This document shows positions 1 to 6,772 of a stretch of 14,737 nucleotides of DNA, one piece after another (position 1 is the stretch's first letter; each line of letters starts with the position of its first letter). Below the pieces are notes generated by a model, which saw only the letters and a list, made by a program, of their open reading frames with translations, was not told the DNA's origin and did not search any database. The stretch is from JAHFOW01 sp964370795 (GTDB taxonomy: Bacteria > Planctomycetota > Brocadiia > Brocadiales > Brocadiaceae). Where the stretch lies: NCBI GenBank assembly GCA_964370795.1, contig CAYJME010000066.1, positions 1 through 14,737 on the forward strand, written 5' to 3'. Both the position numbers and the translations under genes were made by a program.

Positions 1-40
1 TTTACAGAGTAATACTATAACTCAGCATGGCCGCAACCAA

Positions 41-83
41 AACCCCCTGATCTCCCTTTATTAAAAGGAGTTTCAGGGGGATT
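41..83. repeat. Solitary C-rich palindromic repeat (family 2, diverged)
   Basis: An imperfect inverted repeat runs from ACCCCCTGA on the left to TCAGGGGGA on the right, with an inner arm CTCCCTTTATTAAAAGGAG. It has the same architecture as the C-rich hairpin units that bracket the DUF559 genes at 7391-7890 and 11449-12028, but it is more diverged and has no DUF559 gene beside it inside the window. It lies about 105 bases beyond the stop of the leftward aspartate kinase gene, so a termination role is possible but not indicated by a T-run. Confidence 0.6.
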
Positions 84-131
84 TGTCATCCGGAGCTCAA
101 TATATTATTCGTATTCAATGTTACAAACAGT

Positions 132-148
132 CGGCTCCGAAGGAGCCG
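132..148 (-). terminator. Hairpin downstream of aspartate kinase, possible terminator
   Basis: CGGCTCCGAAGGAGCCG is a perfect 7 bp stem with a 3-base loop, about 40 bases after the stop codon of the leftward aspartate kinase gene. Read on the minus strand the loop is TTC and the next bases are ACTGTTTG, so there is only a weak U-rich tail. Position and stem quality suggest a transcript-end hairpin. The missing long T-run keeps confidence moderate. Confidence 0.45.
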
Positions 149-187
149 GAGGAAAACAAGTAAATCCCGCAGAGGTAATCAGGAAGA

Positions 188-1429
188 TTATATTTTAACG
201 ACCTCTTCTTTTTCTTTCTTGTCAAGCCCGAAAGCCGTATGAACAACCCTCAATGCGCGTTCTGCATGGGCATCATCTATGACACAGGAAATCTTAATCT
301 CTGAGGTGCTGATCATCTGGATATTAATCTTTTCCTGGGCCAGCACGCTGAACATCTTTTCTGCCACACCGCAATGACTCCGCATACCAATACCAACCAC
401 GGACAACTTGGCAATCTTGCTATCATGTAAAACTTCCTTAGCGCCGAGGTCGTTCTTGATCTTCTCCGCAGTTTCCAGGGCCAGCCGCAGGTCGCTTCGC
501 GGTACAGTAAACGTCACGTCTGCCCTGCCCTCAATACTGGCATTCTGAATAATCATATCCACGTTGATATTTTTCCTGGCAATCTCATGAAAAATCTTTG
601 CAGCCTGACCAGGGACGTCCGGCACGGCACGAATTGTAATCTTTGCGTCATCCTTACTCACCGCAACACCACTCACAACAATATTTTCCATTTCTTTAGC
701 CTCCTTACAGATTAGCGTCCCTTCCTTGTTATTAAAACTCGACCGCACGTAGAGGGGAACGTTATATTTCTTTGCAAATTCTATTGAACGGGAATGCATT
801 ACCTGCGCGCCCAGACTTGCCAGTTCAAGTATCTCATCATAGGATACCCTGTCAAGTTTTCTGGCATACGGAACCTTTCTCGGATCCGCTGTATAAATCC
901 CGTCCACATCGGTAAAAATGTCGCACCGGTCAGCCTTCAGAATCGCAGCAAGGGCCACCGCTGTTGTATCTGAACCGCCACGTCCAAGGGTAGTAATATT
1001 TTCGTCCGCATCGATACCCTGAAACCCGGCAACGATAACAATCGTACCTTTGTCCAGCTCTTTTTGAATGCGATGTGCGTTGATATCCTTAATTCGCGCT
1101 TTGGTATGATAGCTATCAGTAACAATGCCTACCTGGCCTCCGGTAAAAGAAACGGCCGGATAACCAAGTGCATGGATCGCCATTGCCATAAGGGCAATAG
1201 AAATCTGCTCGCCGGTCGACATGAGCATATCCATTTCACGAGTCGACGGATTTTCCGTAATTTCATGGGCAAGGTCAATTAATTCATCGGTAGTCTGTCC
1301 CCTGGCCGAAACCACCACAATGACCTTATTTCCTGCCTTATACGTCTCTACGATTCGTTTTGCCGCCGCCTTAATGCGTTCCGCATTAGCGACTGAAGTG
1401 CCGCCAAATTTCTGTACAATAAGCGCCAT
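188..1429 (-). CDS. lysC: Aspartate kinase (LysC-type, 413 aa)
   Basis: It phosphorylates L-aspartate to 4-aspartyl phosphate, the first step toward lysine, threonine, methionine and diaminopimelate, and acts in the cytoplasm. The N-terminus has the kinase signature KFGGTSVA at about residues 7-14, and GRGGSDTTAVALAA lies near residue 150, where the family binds nucleotide and substrate. Roughly residues 255-413 form the paired ACT regulatory region (motifs VPDVPGQAAKIF, MIIQNAS and IGMRSHCGVAEKMF), as in feedback-inhibited monofunctional enzymes. An upstream GTG would add six residues. I prefer the ATG at 1429 because AAGGA sits 7-8 bases before it and the alignable protein starts MALIVQKFGG. 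It is intact and divergent from the bacterioferritin gene. Which amino acid inhibits it cannot be told from sequence alone. Confidence 0.95.
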   Translation of the reverse strand: MALIVQKFGGTSVANAERIKAAAKRIVETYKAGNKVIVVVSARGQTTDELIDLAHEITENPSTREMDMLMSTGEQISIALMAMAIHALGYPAVSFTGGQVGIVTDSYHTKARIKDINAHRIQKELDKGTIVIVAGFQGIDADENITTLGRGGSDTTAVALAAILKADRCDIFTDVDGIYTADPRKVPYARKLDRVSYDEILELASLGAQVMHSRSIEFAKKYNVPLYVRSSFNNKEGTLICKEAKEMENIVVSGVAVSKDDAKITIRAVPDVPGQAAKIFHEIARKNINVDMIIQNASIEGRADVTFTVPRSDLRLALETAEKIKNDLGAKEVLHDSKIAKLSVVGIGMRSHCGVAEKMFSVLAQEKINIQMISTSEIKISCVIDDAHAERALRVVHTAFGLDKKEKEEVVKI

Positions 1430-1560
1430 GATTCCATCCTTAACCACACGAATAGTATATAAATACGAGTAATGTAAAATAGATTCATTAGATTATTAAA
1501 TGTATGAATCAAAGTCAACTTTTTTCTCAATTATCAGGAAACTGTAAACTTATTTTCTCA

Positions 1561-1589
1561 TTGAAAAGGTTTTGGTATATGGATATAAT
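1561..1589 (+). promoter_or_regulatory. Near-consensus sigma-70 promoter for bacterioferritin
   Basis: TTGAAA at 1561-1566 and TATAAT at 1584-1589 are separated by exactly 17 bases, which is close to the ideal housekeeping promoter. It points toward the bacterioferritin gene and predicts a start near 1596, giving a 5' leader of about 130 bases. Two small inverted repeats lie within that leader: TTCAA-8-TTGAA at 1636-1653, followed by TATTTTTTTG, and AAACG-TTCAC-CGTTT at 1676-1690. Either could be an operator or leader structure. Neither matches a regulator box I can name. Confidence 0.6.
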
Positions 1590-1725
1590 CCAGAAAATTG
1601 TTTGTTTAAGTTTGGCTGCTTTTGGCGACAACTATTTCAACTGTTTCATTGAATATTTTTTTGTTACGGGTTATGAAACGTTCACCGTTTGAAATTCTTT
1701 AACATTTACAGAGAGGAGACTATTT

Positions 1726-2208
1726 GTGGAAGGGAATGCAAAAGTCATCGAAGCGCTCAACGAAGTGCTTGCAGCGGAAATAACGGCTATCAATCAATAT
1801 TTTGTACATGCAAAGATGTGTGAAAACTGGGGATATCAACTCCTTTACGATGATACTGAAAAAAGGGCCATTGAGGAAATGAAACACGCCGAAAAACTCA
1901 TTGAACGTATTCTCTATTTGGAGGGCATTCCGATCATTACAAAACAGGATAAAATCAATATCGGAAAAACGGTTGAAGAACAGGTGAAAAACGATTATGC
2001 CATAGAAAAAGGCGCTATCGTGCGGCTTCAAAAGTCAATTACCCTTTGCGATAATTTAGGAGACGCCGGGTCGAGGGATCTACTTGAACACATCCTCCTT
2101 GATGAAGAACAACACGCCAATGATTTAGAATCATATCTTCAACAAATCAAGGACATGGGCATCAATAATTTCCTCGTAACGCAGGTCAACAAAAAGGAAA
2201 AGTCATAA
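1726..2208 (+). CDS. bfr: Bacterioferritin (160 aa)
   Basis: This is a ferritin-like four-helix protein that oxidises Fe(II) at a di-iron ferroxidase centre and stores the mineral inside a 24-subunit cage in the cytoplasm. All six canonical ferroxidase ligands fall at the classical positions: Glu18, Glu51, His54, Glu94, Glu127 and His130. Met52, the residue that ligates the inter-subunit haem in bacterioferritins, is also present, which favours bacterioferritin over ferritin or Dps. The start is GTG, chosen because GAGGAG lies seven bases upstream and because it puts the ligands in standard register. Length is normal for the family. It is a single-gene unit with its own strong promoter at 1561-1589. 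No bacterioferritin-associated ferredoxin gene is next to it. Confidence 0.95.
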   Translation: MEGNAKVIEALNEVLAAEITAINQYFVHAKMCENWGYQLLYDDTEKRAIEEMKHAEKLIERILYLEGIPIITKQDKINIGKTVEEQVKNDYAIEKGAIVRLQKSITLCDNLGDAGSRDLLEHILLDEEQHANDLESYLQQIKDMGINNFLVTQVNKKEKS

Positions 2209-2274
2209 GTAACATAGCACAACACAGCCGCATCTAATTCTCACCCTGTTTGCCGGGCATAATACCCCCCCTAT

Positions 2275-2296
2275 CCCTCCCCCTAAACGGGGAGGG
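2275..2296. terminator. GC-rich hairpin between convergent genes
   Basis: CCCTCCCC and GGGGAGGG form an 8 bp perfect stem around a CTAAAC loop, followed on the plus strand by TTGTTCT. It lies in the 157-base gap between bacterioferritin (rightward) and the GH15 gene (leftward), where a terminator shared by both is expected. The flanking C-run and general layout also resemble a diverged member of the C-rich repeat family, so it may be a repeat used as a terminator. Confidence 0.4.
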
Positions 2297-2365
2297 TTGT
2301 TCTCCCCGCTTTAAAGGAAGATTGAAGGAGTATTTACCTCCCACAAAAAGAAGGGTTTACAGATT

Positions 2366-4396
2366 TCAATACAAGACGCCGCATGGTTTCTGTGCATGCC
2401 GGTGCATATAACATGTTGAATTACCACATGCGGCGCAGAGTGAAAGTTCCTCACGTTTTTTCATGTATTTTATTACCGCTGTCACAAACGCAGCATGACT
2501 CCAGGTTAAGGGAGACACGGACAGTGGTGCATTGGTGTAAGGATCGACCTGCTCAGCAAGAACACCCGATGGTAATGCACGGTCTACAGCCCATTCCAGG
2601 ATGGGCAATGCATTGTTCAACTCTGTCAAATTTTTTGCCCGCATAATATCATACTCTGCAAGCCACATCGTACAGATAAACCAGGGATTTCCTGGTACTC
2701 GGTCGATATCATTACTTACCCTCTGATAATAATCATTGGTATATCTGGCAACGCCGCCCACATCCGTCTTTACCCACAGTTTTTCCTTCACGGCATTCAT
2801 CGTCGATGCTATGATTGATGCATCCGGATGAAATACATCGAAGGCAACCAGTCCAAAAAGACTCGCGTCAACCGTCATGTCGAGTTCATACCCCTTTACA
2901 GTCCTTTTCCCCATCCGTGCAAAACGGCCTTCGTCCTTGTTGTAAAAATATGCTATGAGGGCGTCCTTCATCCTGTCTGCAACTTCATAAAATTTGCTGC
3001 CATACAATTTCTCTCCAAAGGCGCAGGCAAAATTCCCGGCAGCCCGCAATCCTGCAATAACGGCGGATACCGTAAAAGTATGCACCCCATATCGCTCTTC
3101 CCACAGGTCGTATGAATCGAGCGGCAAACCGGTTGATTCATCCCTGAATCTCATCATAAATTCTGCGGCATTTATGATGAGACTCCGGTACATAGGCTTG
3201 ATAAATTCAATATCTCTGAACGTGTCATAGTGATGCCATAATGACCAGAGAACCAGGGCAATCCCGTCTTCCTGAATGGGAAGGCTTTTTTTCTCGTCTT
3301 TGATCCAGGGATGCCACGAACTGGCAAAAGAGCGGTCAGGATTATACTTGTGGAGCAAATAGCCATCTTTGGAAACAACATCTGCGCAAAACTGAAAAAA
3401 ACGCCTTGTCGTATCCATATAGCCTGATTTCATCAGGGCATAGGATACAAGGGCACCGTCCCTCGGCCACATATATGAATAGGTATCCATTCCTTTCTGG
3501 GTGATATCGGAGTCATTGGCAGCAATAATGGCGCCGTTATTGTCAATCTGCGTTCTGATGATAAGCAGACTTCTCTTGAAAAACGAAATGAGTTTCTGGG
3601 GGAGGTCATAAAAATTGAAGAACTCTTTATTAACCCACAACTTCCAGTAATTTTCCGTGCGACGGATCAATTCTTCGGGTGTTTTCTCCCAGACGGTCTT
3701 ATTTAAAGTTACTACTTCACTATATTTCGTTCCCGCGGCAATCCAATAATGCGCCACATTTTCTCCATGCGCCCCCACCTGAACATTAATACCCAGGGTT
3801 GAATCGACAGAACCCTGGGTGATGGGATTGCCGCTCAGCAGTCCATCTTCTGCATCCCTCCATGTTCCCTCTGCGCCGTGTAATTCCTTAATCCCGGTTG
3901 CAAAATGGTCTACACCACACTTGGTTGGGTCGCAACAATTAATGAGAAAGTACCTCTGGGATTTATAGTGAATAATTGCCCTTGTATCCGGATCATAAAA
4001 GGCGGTGTCGCCGACCTTGTTTTCGTAGATATGAAAATCGTGATTGAAAAAAAGACGTATCTCGCGATCCCTGCCCTCCAGATTTCTCACAATGATTTCC
4101 CTTACAAAGATATTTAAGTGAAAATCCACAACGTCGTACATCTGAAGTTCTATCTTTAACCGGTCGTTTCGCGCCTTTACATCGGTAACGAGGGTATTTT
4201 CCTTGTATTTTAACGTCTTTTTCCACTCACCATCTATCCAGCTAAACTGGCCGTCAACCCAGACGCCCATGCGGGACGGATGGCCAATAGTATGATTTTC
4301 CTTCCCTACATAGGGGAAATAGATATCCCTGATTTGGTATTCCCGGTCAAAGGTAACCAGCATCGAACCATTTCCTACAGGTATGTCTCTTGGCAT
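2366..4396 (-). CDS. GH15-family glucoamylase-like glycosidase (676 aa)
   Basis: This resembles bacterial GH15 proteins (glucoamylase, glucodextranase or trehalase-like), inverting enzymes that release glucose from alpha-glucans. The N-terminal third (about residues 1-260) is the beta-sandwich domain usual for the bacterial branch. The remainder is the (alpha/alpha)6 barrel, with MWPRDGALVSYAL, SSWHPW, the acid-containing YDLWEERYG and the base-containing SGVLAEQVDP. Those two glutamates are the expected catalytic pair. No signal peptide is visible, so it is probably cytoplasmic, acting on storage glycogen or maltodextrin. ATG at 4396 is preceded by GAGGA with good spacing. The last ~20 residues are an unusual Cys/His-rich tail (CAACGNSTCYMHRH...). 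It stands alone, with the RAYT repeat array starting about 65 bases upstream. The exact substrate is unknown. Confidence 0.88.
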   Translation of the reverse strand: MPRDIPVGNGSMLVTFDREYQIRDIYFPYVGKENHTIGHPSRMGVWVDGQFSWIDGEWKKTLKYKENTLVTDVKARNDRLKIELQMYDVVDFHLNIFVREIIVRNLEGRDREIRLFFNHDFHIYENKVGDTAFYDPDTRAIIHYKSQRYFLINCCDPTKCGVDHFATGIKELHGAEGTWRDAEDGLLSGNPITQGSVDSTLGINVQVGAHGENVAHYWIAAGTKYSEVVTLNKTVWEKTPEELIRRTENYWKLWVNKEFFNFYDLPQKLISFFKRSLLIIRTQIDNNGAIIAANDSDITQKGMDTYSYMWPRDGALVSYALMKSGYMDTTRRFFQFCADVVSKDGYLLHKYNPDRSFASSWHPWIKDEKKSLPIQEDGIALVLWSLWHHYDTFRDIEFIKPMYRSLIINAAEFMMRFRDESTGLPLDSYDLWEERYGVHTFTVSAVIAGLRAAGNFACAFGEKLYGSKFYEVADRMKDALIAYFYNKDEGRFARMGKRTVKGYELDMTVDASLFGLVAFDVFHPDASIIASTMNAVKEKLWVKTDVGGVARYTNDYYQRVSNDIDRVPGNPWFICTMWLAEYDIMRAKNLTELNNALPILEWAVDRALPSGVLAEQVDPYTNAPLSVSPLTWSHAAFVTAVIKYMKKREELSLCAACGNSTCYMHRHAQKPCGVLY

Positions 4397-4434
4397 AGTG
4401 TTTCCTCGAAAACAAATTAGGCGTTTGTCAATTC

Positions 4435-4452
4435 TTATACACTTTAGTATAA
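4435..4452. promoter_or_regulatory. Perfect inverted repeat upstream of the GH15 gene
   Basis: TTATAC-ACTTTA-GTATAA is a perfect 6 bp inverted repeat, 39 bases upstream of the GH15 start codon and just before the REP array. Read on the minus strand it contains TATAAG and lies close to TTGACA (4426-4431), so it overlaps the region where a promoter must lie. An operator is plausible, but A+T-rich chance palindromes are common. Confidence 0.25.
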
Positions 4453-4460
4453 AGGATGAA

Positions 4461-4532
4461 GTAGGGGCGAAGCATTTTTCGTGACATAATTCTGGTATAA
4501 TTTTCCTGGCGAGGAAAATGCTTCGCCCCTAC
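4461..4532. repeat. REP pair R1 (72 bp), after RAYT-1
   Basis: Arms GTAGGGGCGAAGCATTTTTC and its near-complement GAGGAAAATGCTTCGCCCCTAC enclose a ~30-base unpaired centre (GTGACATAATTCTGG...). Such inverted pairs of REP sequences are the DNA substrates and end structures of REP-associated Y1 transposases. This copy ends two bases from the stop codon of RAYT-1 and so forms the left end of that element. Confidence 0.9.
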
Positions 4533-4534
4533 GG

Positions 4535-5287
4535 TTATTGTTTGTTGTCACCTTTATTATGCCCCATATGGTATTTAATGTCGTAATTAATGATAAAATC
4601 CAATTCGTCATTGGTAAAATTGCATCTCTTTTTTACTTCGTGTTTCATTTCCGATTCAGATACATGATATCTGTCAGGATTATCCATATCGTACGCCCAC
4701 ATGAGTGGATTGTACATAATATACTGCCGAATGGTATTTAGTGAATTTTCGTTTCGGACGATGTGTTCATAATAGTTGCATTGCCAGAGCGTAACGCCAG
4801 GGGTCTTCTTCGATTGGTTGATTTTTCGCGTTGAAACAGATTTAAAATTTTGCATAATTGCCCCCAGCGAACCAGAGGAAGTCCCATGCGGCGGTGGGGT
4901 TGTTGGGTGTAGGGGCGAAGCATTTTCCGTGACAAGACCCGAGCACGATTTCATGGGCGAGGAAAATGCTTCGCCTCTACCATTATTGTCACAATCACGT
5001 TCCGTAATGATGATAATTCCGTGTGCGTGGTTTGGCATAATAACGCATGCGTCCAATCGAACATGTAAAAAATGTTTTTGTAAATTATTCCAACACGCAT
5101 GAATCATATTGCCAATTTTGTTCAATTGCATGATTTCATCAGAAATTTTCCCGAACAGGCATTTTCTGTTTTCTGTGCATATGGTCACAAAATAAGCGCC
5201 CTGTCTGGTATAATCGTATCCCTTCAGCCGTATTGAACGGCGATGGTGTTTTTCAGGATCATAGTTTCTATTTCTGTTTTGTTGCAT
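4535..5287 (-). CDS. REP-associated Y1 transposase (RAYT-1), intact, 250 aa
   Basis: This is a TnpA_REP/IS200-like single-strand HUH transposase, the family linked to spread of REP palindromes. Visible motifs are YDYTRQGAYFVTICTENRKCLFG at residues 24-46, the HUH pair His87-Ala-His89 in IMPNHAHGIII, and the C-terminal helix LWQCNYYEHIVRNE followed by IRQYIMYNP. The nucleophilic tyrosine should be Tyr172 or Tyr173. Residues 103-127 are an in-frame translation of a whole REP pair (4909-4980) placed between the HUH region and the tyrosine helix. The last ~30 residues (TNDELDFIINYDIKYHMG) match the tail of the restriction gene ending at 7894, which is not a normal RAYT ending. ATG at 5287 is used because homology begins there. 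No Shine-Dalgarno is seen, but TATAAT lies nine bases upstream. REP copies R1 and R3 flank it. Confidence 0.9.
   Translation of the reverse strand: MQQNRNRNYDPEKHHRRSIRLKGYDYTRQGAYFVTICTENRKCLFGKISDEIMQLNKIGNMIHACWNNLQKHFLHVRLDACVIMPNHAHGIIIITERDCDNNGRGEAFSSPMKSCSGLVTENASPLHPTTPPPHGTSSGSLGAIMQNFKSVSTRKINQSKKTPGVTLWQCNYYEHIVRNENSLNTIRQYIMYNPLMWAYDMDNPDRYHVSESEMKHEVKKRCNFTNDELDFIINYDIKYHMGHNKGDNKQ
4909..4980. repeat. REP pair R2 (72 bp) inside the RAYT-1 coding sequence
   Basis: A complete REP pair (GTAGGGGCGAAGCATTTTCC ... GGAAAATGCTTCGCCTCTAC) lies within RAYT-1. It is exactly 24 codons long, so the frame is kept, and it encodes roughly GRGEAFSSPMKSC...ENASPLH. Both arms are preserved, with one C-to-T difference in the right arm. 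The same insertion occurs in RAYT-2 (6701-6772). Confidence 0.92.
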
Positions 5288-5296
5288 GGTTGTTTT

Positions 5297-5302
5297 ATTA
5301 TA
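5297..5302 (-). promoter_or_regulatory. -10 box (TATAAT) just upstream of RAYT-1
   Basis: A perfect TATAAT on the minus strand ends nine bases before the RAYT-1 start codon. No good -35 hexamer is at 16-18 bases. Transcription from here would start at or within a few bases of the ATG, giving a leaderless or nearly leaderless message. The identical arrangement precedes RAYT-2 at 7095-7100. Confidence 0.35.
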
Positions 5303-5354
5303 TGGTTTTTTACGATTACATTGGTTGTTGATTATTGGTTGTTAATTGTTGACT

Positions 5355-5428
5355 GTAGGGGCGAAGCATTTTTTTGTGACAAGAATCTGGCATTATTCAT
5401 TTGGTGGAAAAAAATGCTTCGCCCCTAC
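5355..5428. repeat. REP pair R3 (74 bp), upstream of RAYT-1
   Basis: Arms GTAGGGGCGAAGCATTTTTT and AAAAAAATGCTTCGCCCCTAC flank a ~30-base centre beginning GTGACAAGAATCTGGC. It forms the right-hand REP of the RAYT-1 element. On its right it is directly followed by a short coding relic at 5437-5473. Confidence 0.9.
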
Positions 5429-5436
5429 GTTTTACA

Positions 5437-5473
5437 TTTTTACATTTCATGGTTCATTGTCGTCATAATCCCG
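5437..5473 (-). pseudogene. Tail relic C (encodes RDYDDNEP-stop)
   Basis: Read on the minus strand this encodes RDYDDNEP and a stop. It is nearly identical to the ends of RAYT-2 (6303-) and of the restriction-gene relic at 7236-7263. Similarity to the 7227-7263 copy stops abruptly after ATAATCCCG at 5473, so the change of sequence here and at 7263 probably marks the outer boundary of the transposed unit. What follows (5474-5504) is unrelated sequence leading to the DUF5615 stop codon. Confidence 0.6.
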
Positions 5474-5504
5474 CACAGTGCAATGCATGCAATGAAAGTA
5501 TCTT

Positions 5505-5876
5505 TTAGTTACGATGTCTATGAATTCTATATCCGACTTCGGAAAGCACGATCACAAATGATTTTTCAATATCAAATAGCGCTTTCTCATTGTGAATAAC
5601 CTCAGCAATATTTTTTGCAATTCGGTCTATATTGATAAGACGATAGCGAAGCAATATTACTTTTCCACGTCCCCACAATGTGCCGAATTCAATGAGTCCA
5701 CCAAAATCTTTATCGCCAGAAAGTAATATCAAATCATACCTTTCAGAATATTCTAAAATCTTTTGATCATCGCTTCCGGCAAGTCCTACTTCCGTAATAA
5801 AGAGAATCTCAAAGCCTGCCTTGCGTAGTTCGTTGATAATGCCGGTATGGATATTTTCATCTGCGAGTATTTTCAT
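5505..5876 (-). CDS. DUF5615 PIN-like toxin (123 aa)
   Basis: It matches the DUF5615/PIN-like family, presumed Mg-dependent ribonucleases that act as the toxin in DUF433-type pairs. Key features are the N-terminal MKILADENI (acidic pair Asp6-Glu7), GFEILFITEVGLAGSDD, and the core LILLSGDKDFGGL around residue 54, which hold the conserved acidic residues expected at a PIN active site. Its ATG overlaps the TGA of the upstream DUF433 gene in an ATGA junction, so the two are translationally coupled. Length is typical and the frame is intact, although the pair sits between two transposase elements. RNA target unknown. Confidence 0.85.
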   Translation of the reverse strand: MKILADENIHTGIINELRKAGFEILFITEVGLAGSDDQKILEYSERYDLILLSGDKDFGGLIEFGTLWGRGKVILLRYRLINIDRIAKNIAEVIHNEKALFDIEKSFVIVLSEVGYRIHRHRN

Positions 5877-6121
5877 GGTTGCTCTTTGTTTGCAAAGACA
5901 TTAACCTCTTCTCCCTGGAATTGTCTAGCGGCAAAATCCAGAGCCGCATCTAATCCTTCTTCCGTCAGTGTTGGATAACCTCGAAGGATTTCCTCTCTGG
6001 TCATGCCTGAAGCAATGTTTTGCAGTATCAGAGCCACAGATATTCTTGTGCTCCTAATAATAGGCTTGCCATTAAGAATTTTGGGGTCGCATACAATGAG
6101 ACCTTTCTGTTGTATAGCCAT
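5873..6121 (-). CDS. DUF433 antitoxin (82 aa)
   Basis: This is a small DUF433 protein with a winged-helix/HTH-like core, the usual partner of DUF5615 toxins. The family pattern is clear: CDPKILNGKPIIRSTRISVALILQNIASGMTREEILRGYPTLTEEGLDAALDFAA. It probably neutralises the DUF5615 product and represses their shared operon. ATG at 6121 has GAGGAG six to seven bases upstream, the best ribosome site in this part of the window. It is the first gene of the two-gene unit and overlaps its partner by four bases. A+T-rich sequence upstream (6122-6165) probably holds the promoter, but I see no convincing hexamer pair. Confidence 0.87.
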   Translation of the reverse strand: MAIQQKGLIVCDPKILNGKPIIRSTRISVALILQNIASGMTREEILRGYPTLTEEGLDAALDFAARQFQGEEVNVFANKEQP

Positions 6122-6169
6122 ATTTTTCTCCTCAATAGTCTTTTATATAATACTTTAATTTTAACAATC

Positions 6170-6214
6170 TCAATCCTCTGCATCCAGTTCTTTGATCATA
6201 CGATTGATTTGTCG
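6170..6214 (-). pseudogene. Restriction-gene tail relic D (KELDAED-stop)
   Basis: On the minus strand this reads KELDAED-stop, matching the end of the Eco57I-type gene (KELDSED-stop at 7894-). The stretch CTCAATCCTCTG-nn-TCCAGTTCTTT is shared base for base apart from the two n. Weaker similarity (CAT-n-CGAT...ATTTG) runs on toward the adjacent REP R4, covering the codons for YDIKYRMG. It looks like the residual 3' end of a restriction gene that lay here before the RAYT-2 element arrived. Confidence 0.5.
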
Positions 6215-6217
6215 ATT

Positions 6218-6291
6218 GTAGGGGCGAAGCATTTTTTTATGATAAAATTCTGGCATTATTCATTCGGCGGGAAAAAATGCTTCGCCCCTAC
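6218..6291. repeat. REP pair R4 (74 bp), after RAYT-2
   Basis: Arms GTAGGGGCGAAGCATTTTTT and GAAAAAATGCTTCGCCCCTAC enclose an AT-rich centre very like that of R3. It lies 11 bases beyond the RAYT-2 stop codon and forms the left end of that element. Confidence 0.9.
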
Positions 6292-6360
6292 GTTTTTACA
6301 TTTTATGGTTCATTGTCGTCGTAATCCCGTCCCATGCGACATTTGATGTCGTAGCTGATG

Positions 6361-6384
6361 CCTGTCCTGAGCTTAGCCGAAGGG
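6361..6384. repeat. 24 bp repeat inserted in the RAYT-2 tail
   Basis: A 24-base sequence with core CCTGAGCTTAGCCGAAGG interrupts the tail codons between DFI and YDI, adding eight codons in frame. A copy differing by one base is at the equivalent position in the relic at 7294-7317. RAYT-1 and the full restriction gene lack it. The core CTGAGCTTAG is nearly self-complementary. Confidence 0.75.
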
Positions 6385-6700
6385 ATGAAATCCAATTCCT
6401 CATTGGTAAAATTGCATCTCTTTTTCATTTCGTGTTTCAATTCTTCTTCAGATACGTGATACCTGTCTGGATTATCCATATCATATACCCACATGAGTGG
6501 ATTGTACATAATGTACTGCCGGATGGTGTTTAATGAATGTTCATTTCGGACGATGTGTTCATAATAGTTGCGTTGCCAGAGCGCAACGCCAGGGGTCTTG
6601 TTCGATATGTTGATTTTTCGCGTTGAAACCGATTTGAAATTTTGCATAATTACCCCCAGCGAACCAGTGGATGTTCCATGCGGCTGTTGCGTTGTTGGGT

Positions 6701-6772
6701 GTAGGGGTGAAGCATTTTCCGTGACAAGACCTGAGCACGATTTCATGGGCGAGGAAAATGCTTCGCCTCTAC
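6701..6772. repeat. REP pair R5 (72 bp) inside RAYT-2
   Basis: This REP pair sits at exactly the same codon position as R2 in RAYT-1 and has nearly the same centre, so the insertion predates the duplication of the transposase. It is 24 codons long and in frame. The left arm has one change (GTAGGGGTGAAG) relative to R2. Confidence 0.92.

Noticed and set aside
1430..1447. GTG at 1447 as the aspartate kinase start
   Set aside because: It would add six residues not typical of the family, and the AAGGA ribosome site is correctly spaced for the ATG at 1429, not for the GTG.
1430..1560. Lysine riboswitch upstream of aspartate kinase
   Set aside because: The available leader is short and A+T-rich, and I could not find the conserved helices of a lysine riboswitch or a terminator hairpin.
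2383..3230. Rightward open frames across the GH15 gene, and similar frames opposite aspartate kinase and the helicase
   Set aside because: They lie antisense to genes with clear family motifs, have no recognisable content and no ribosome sites.
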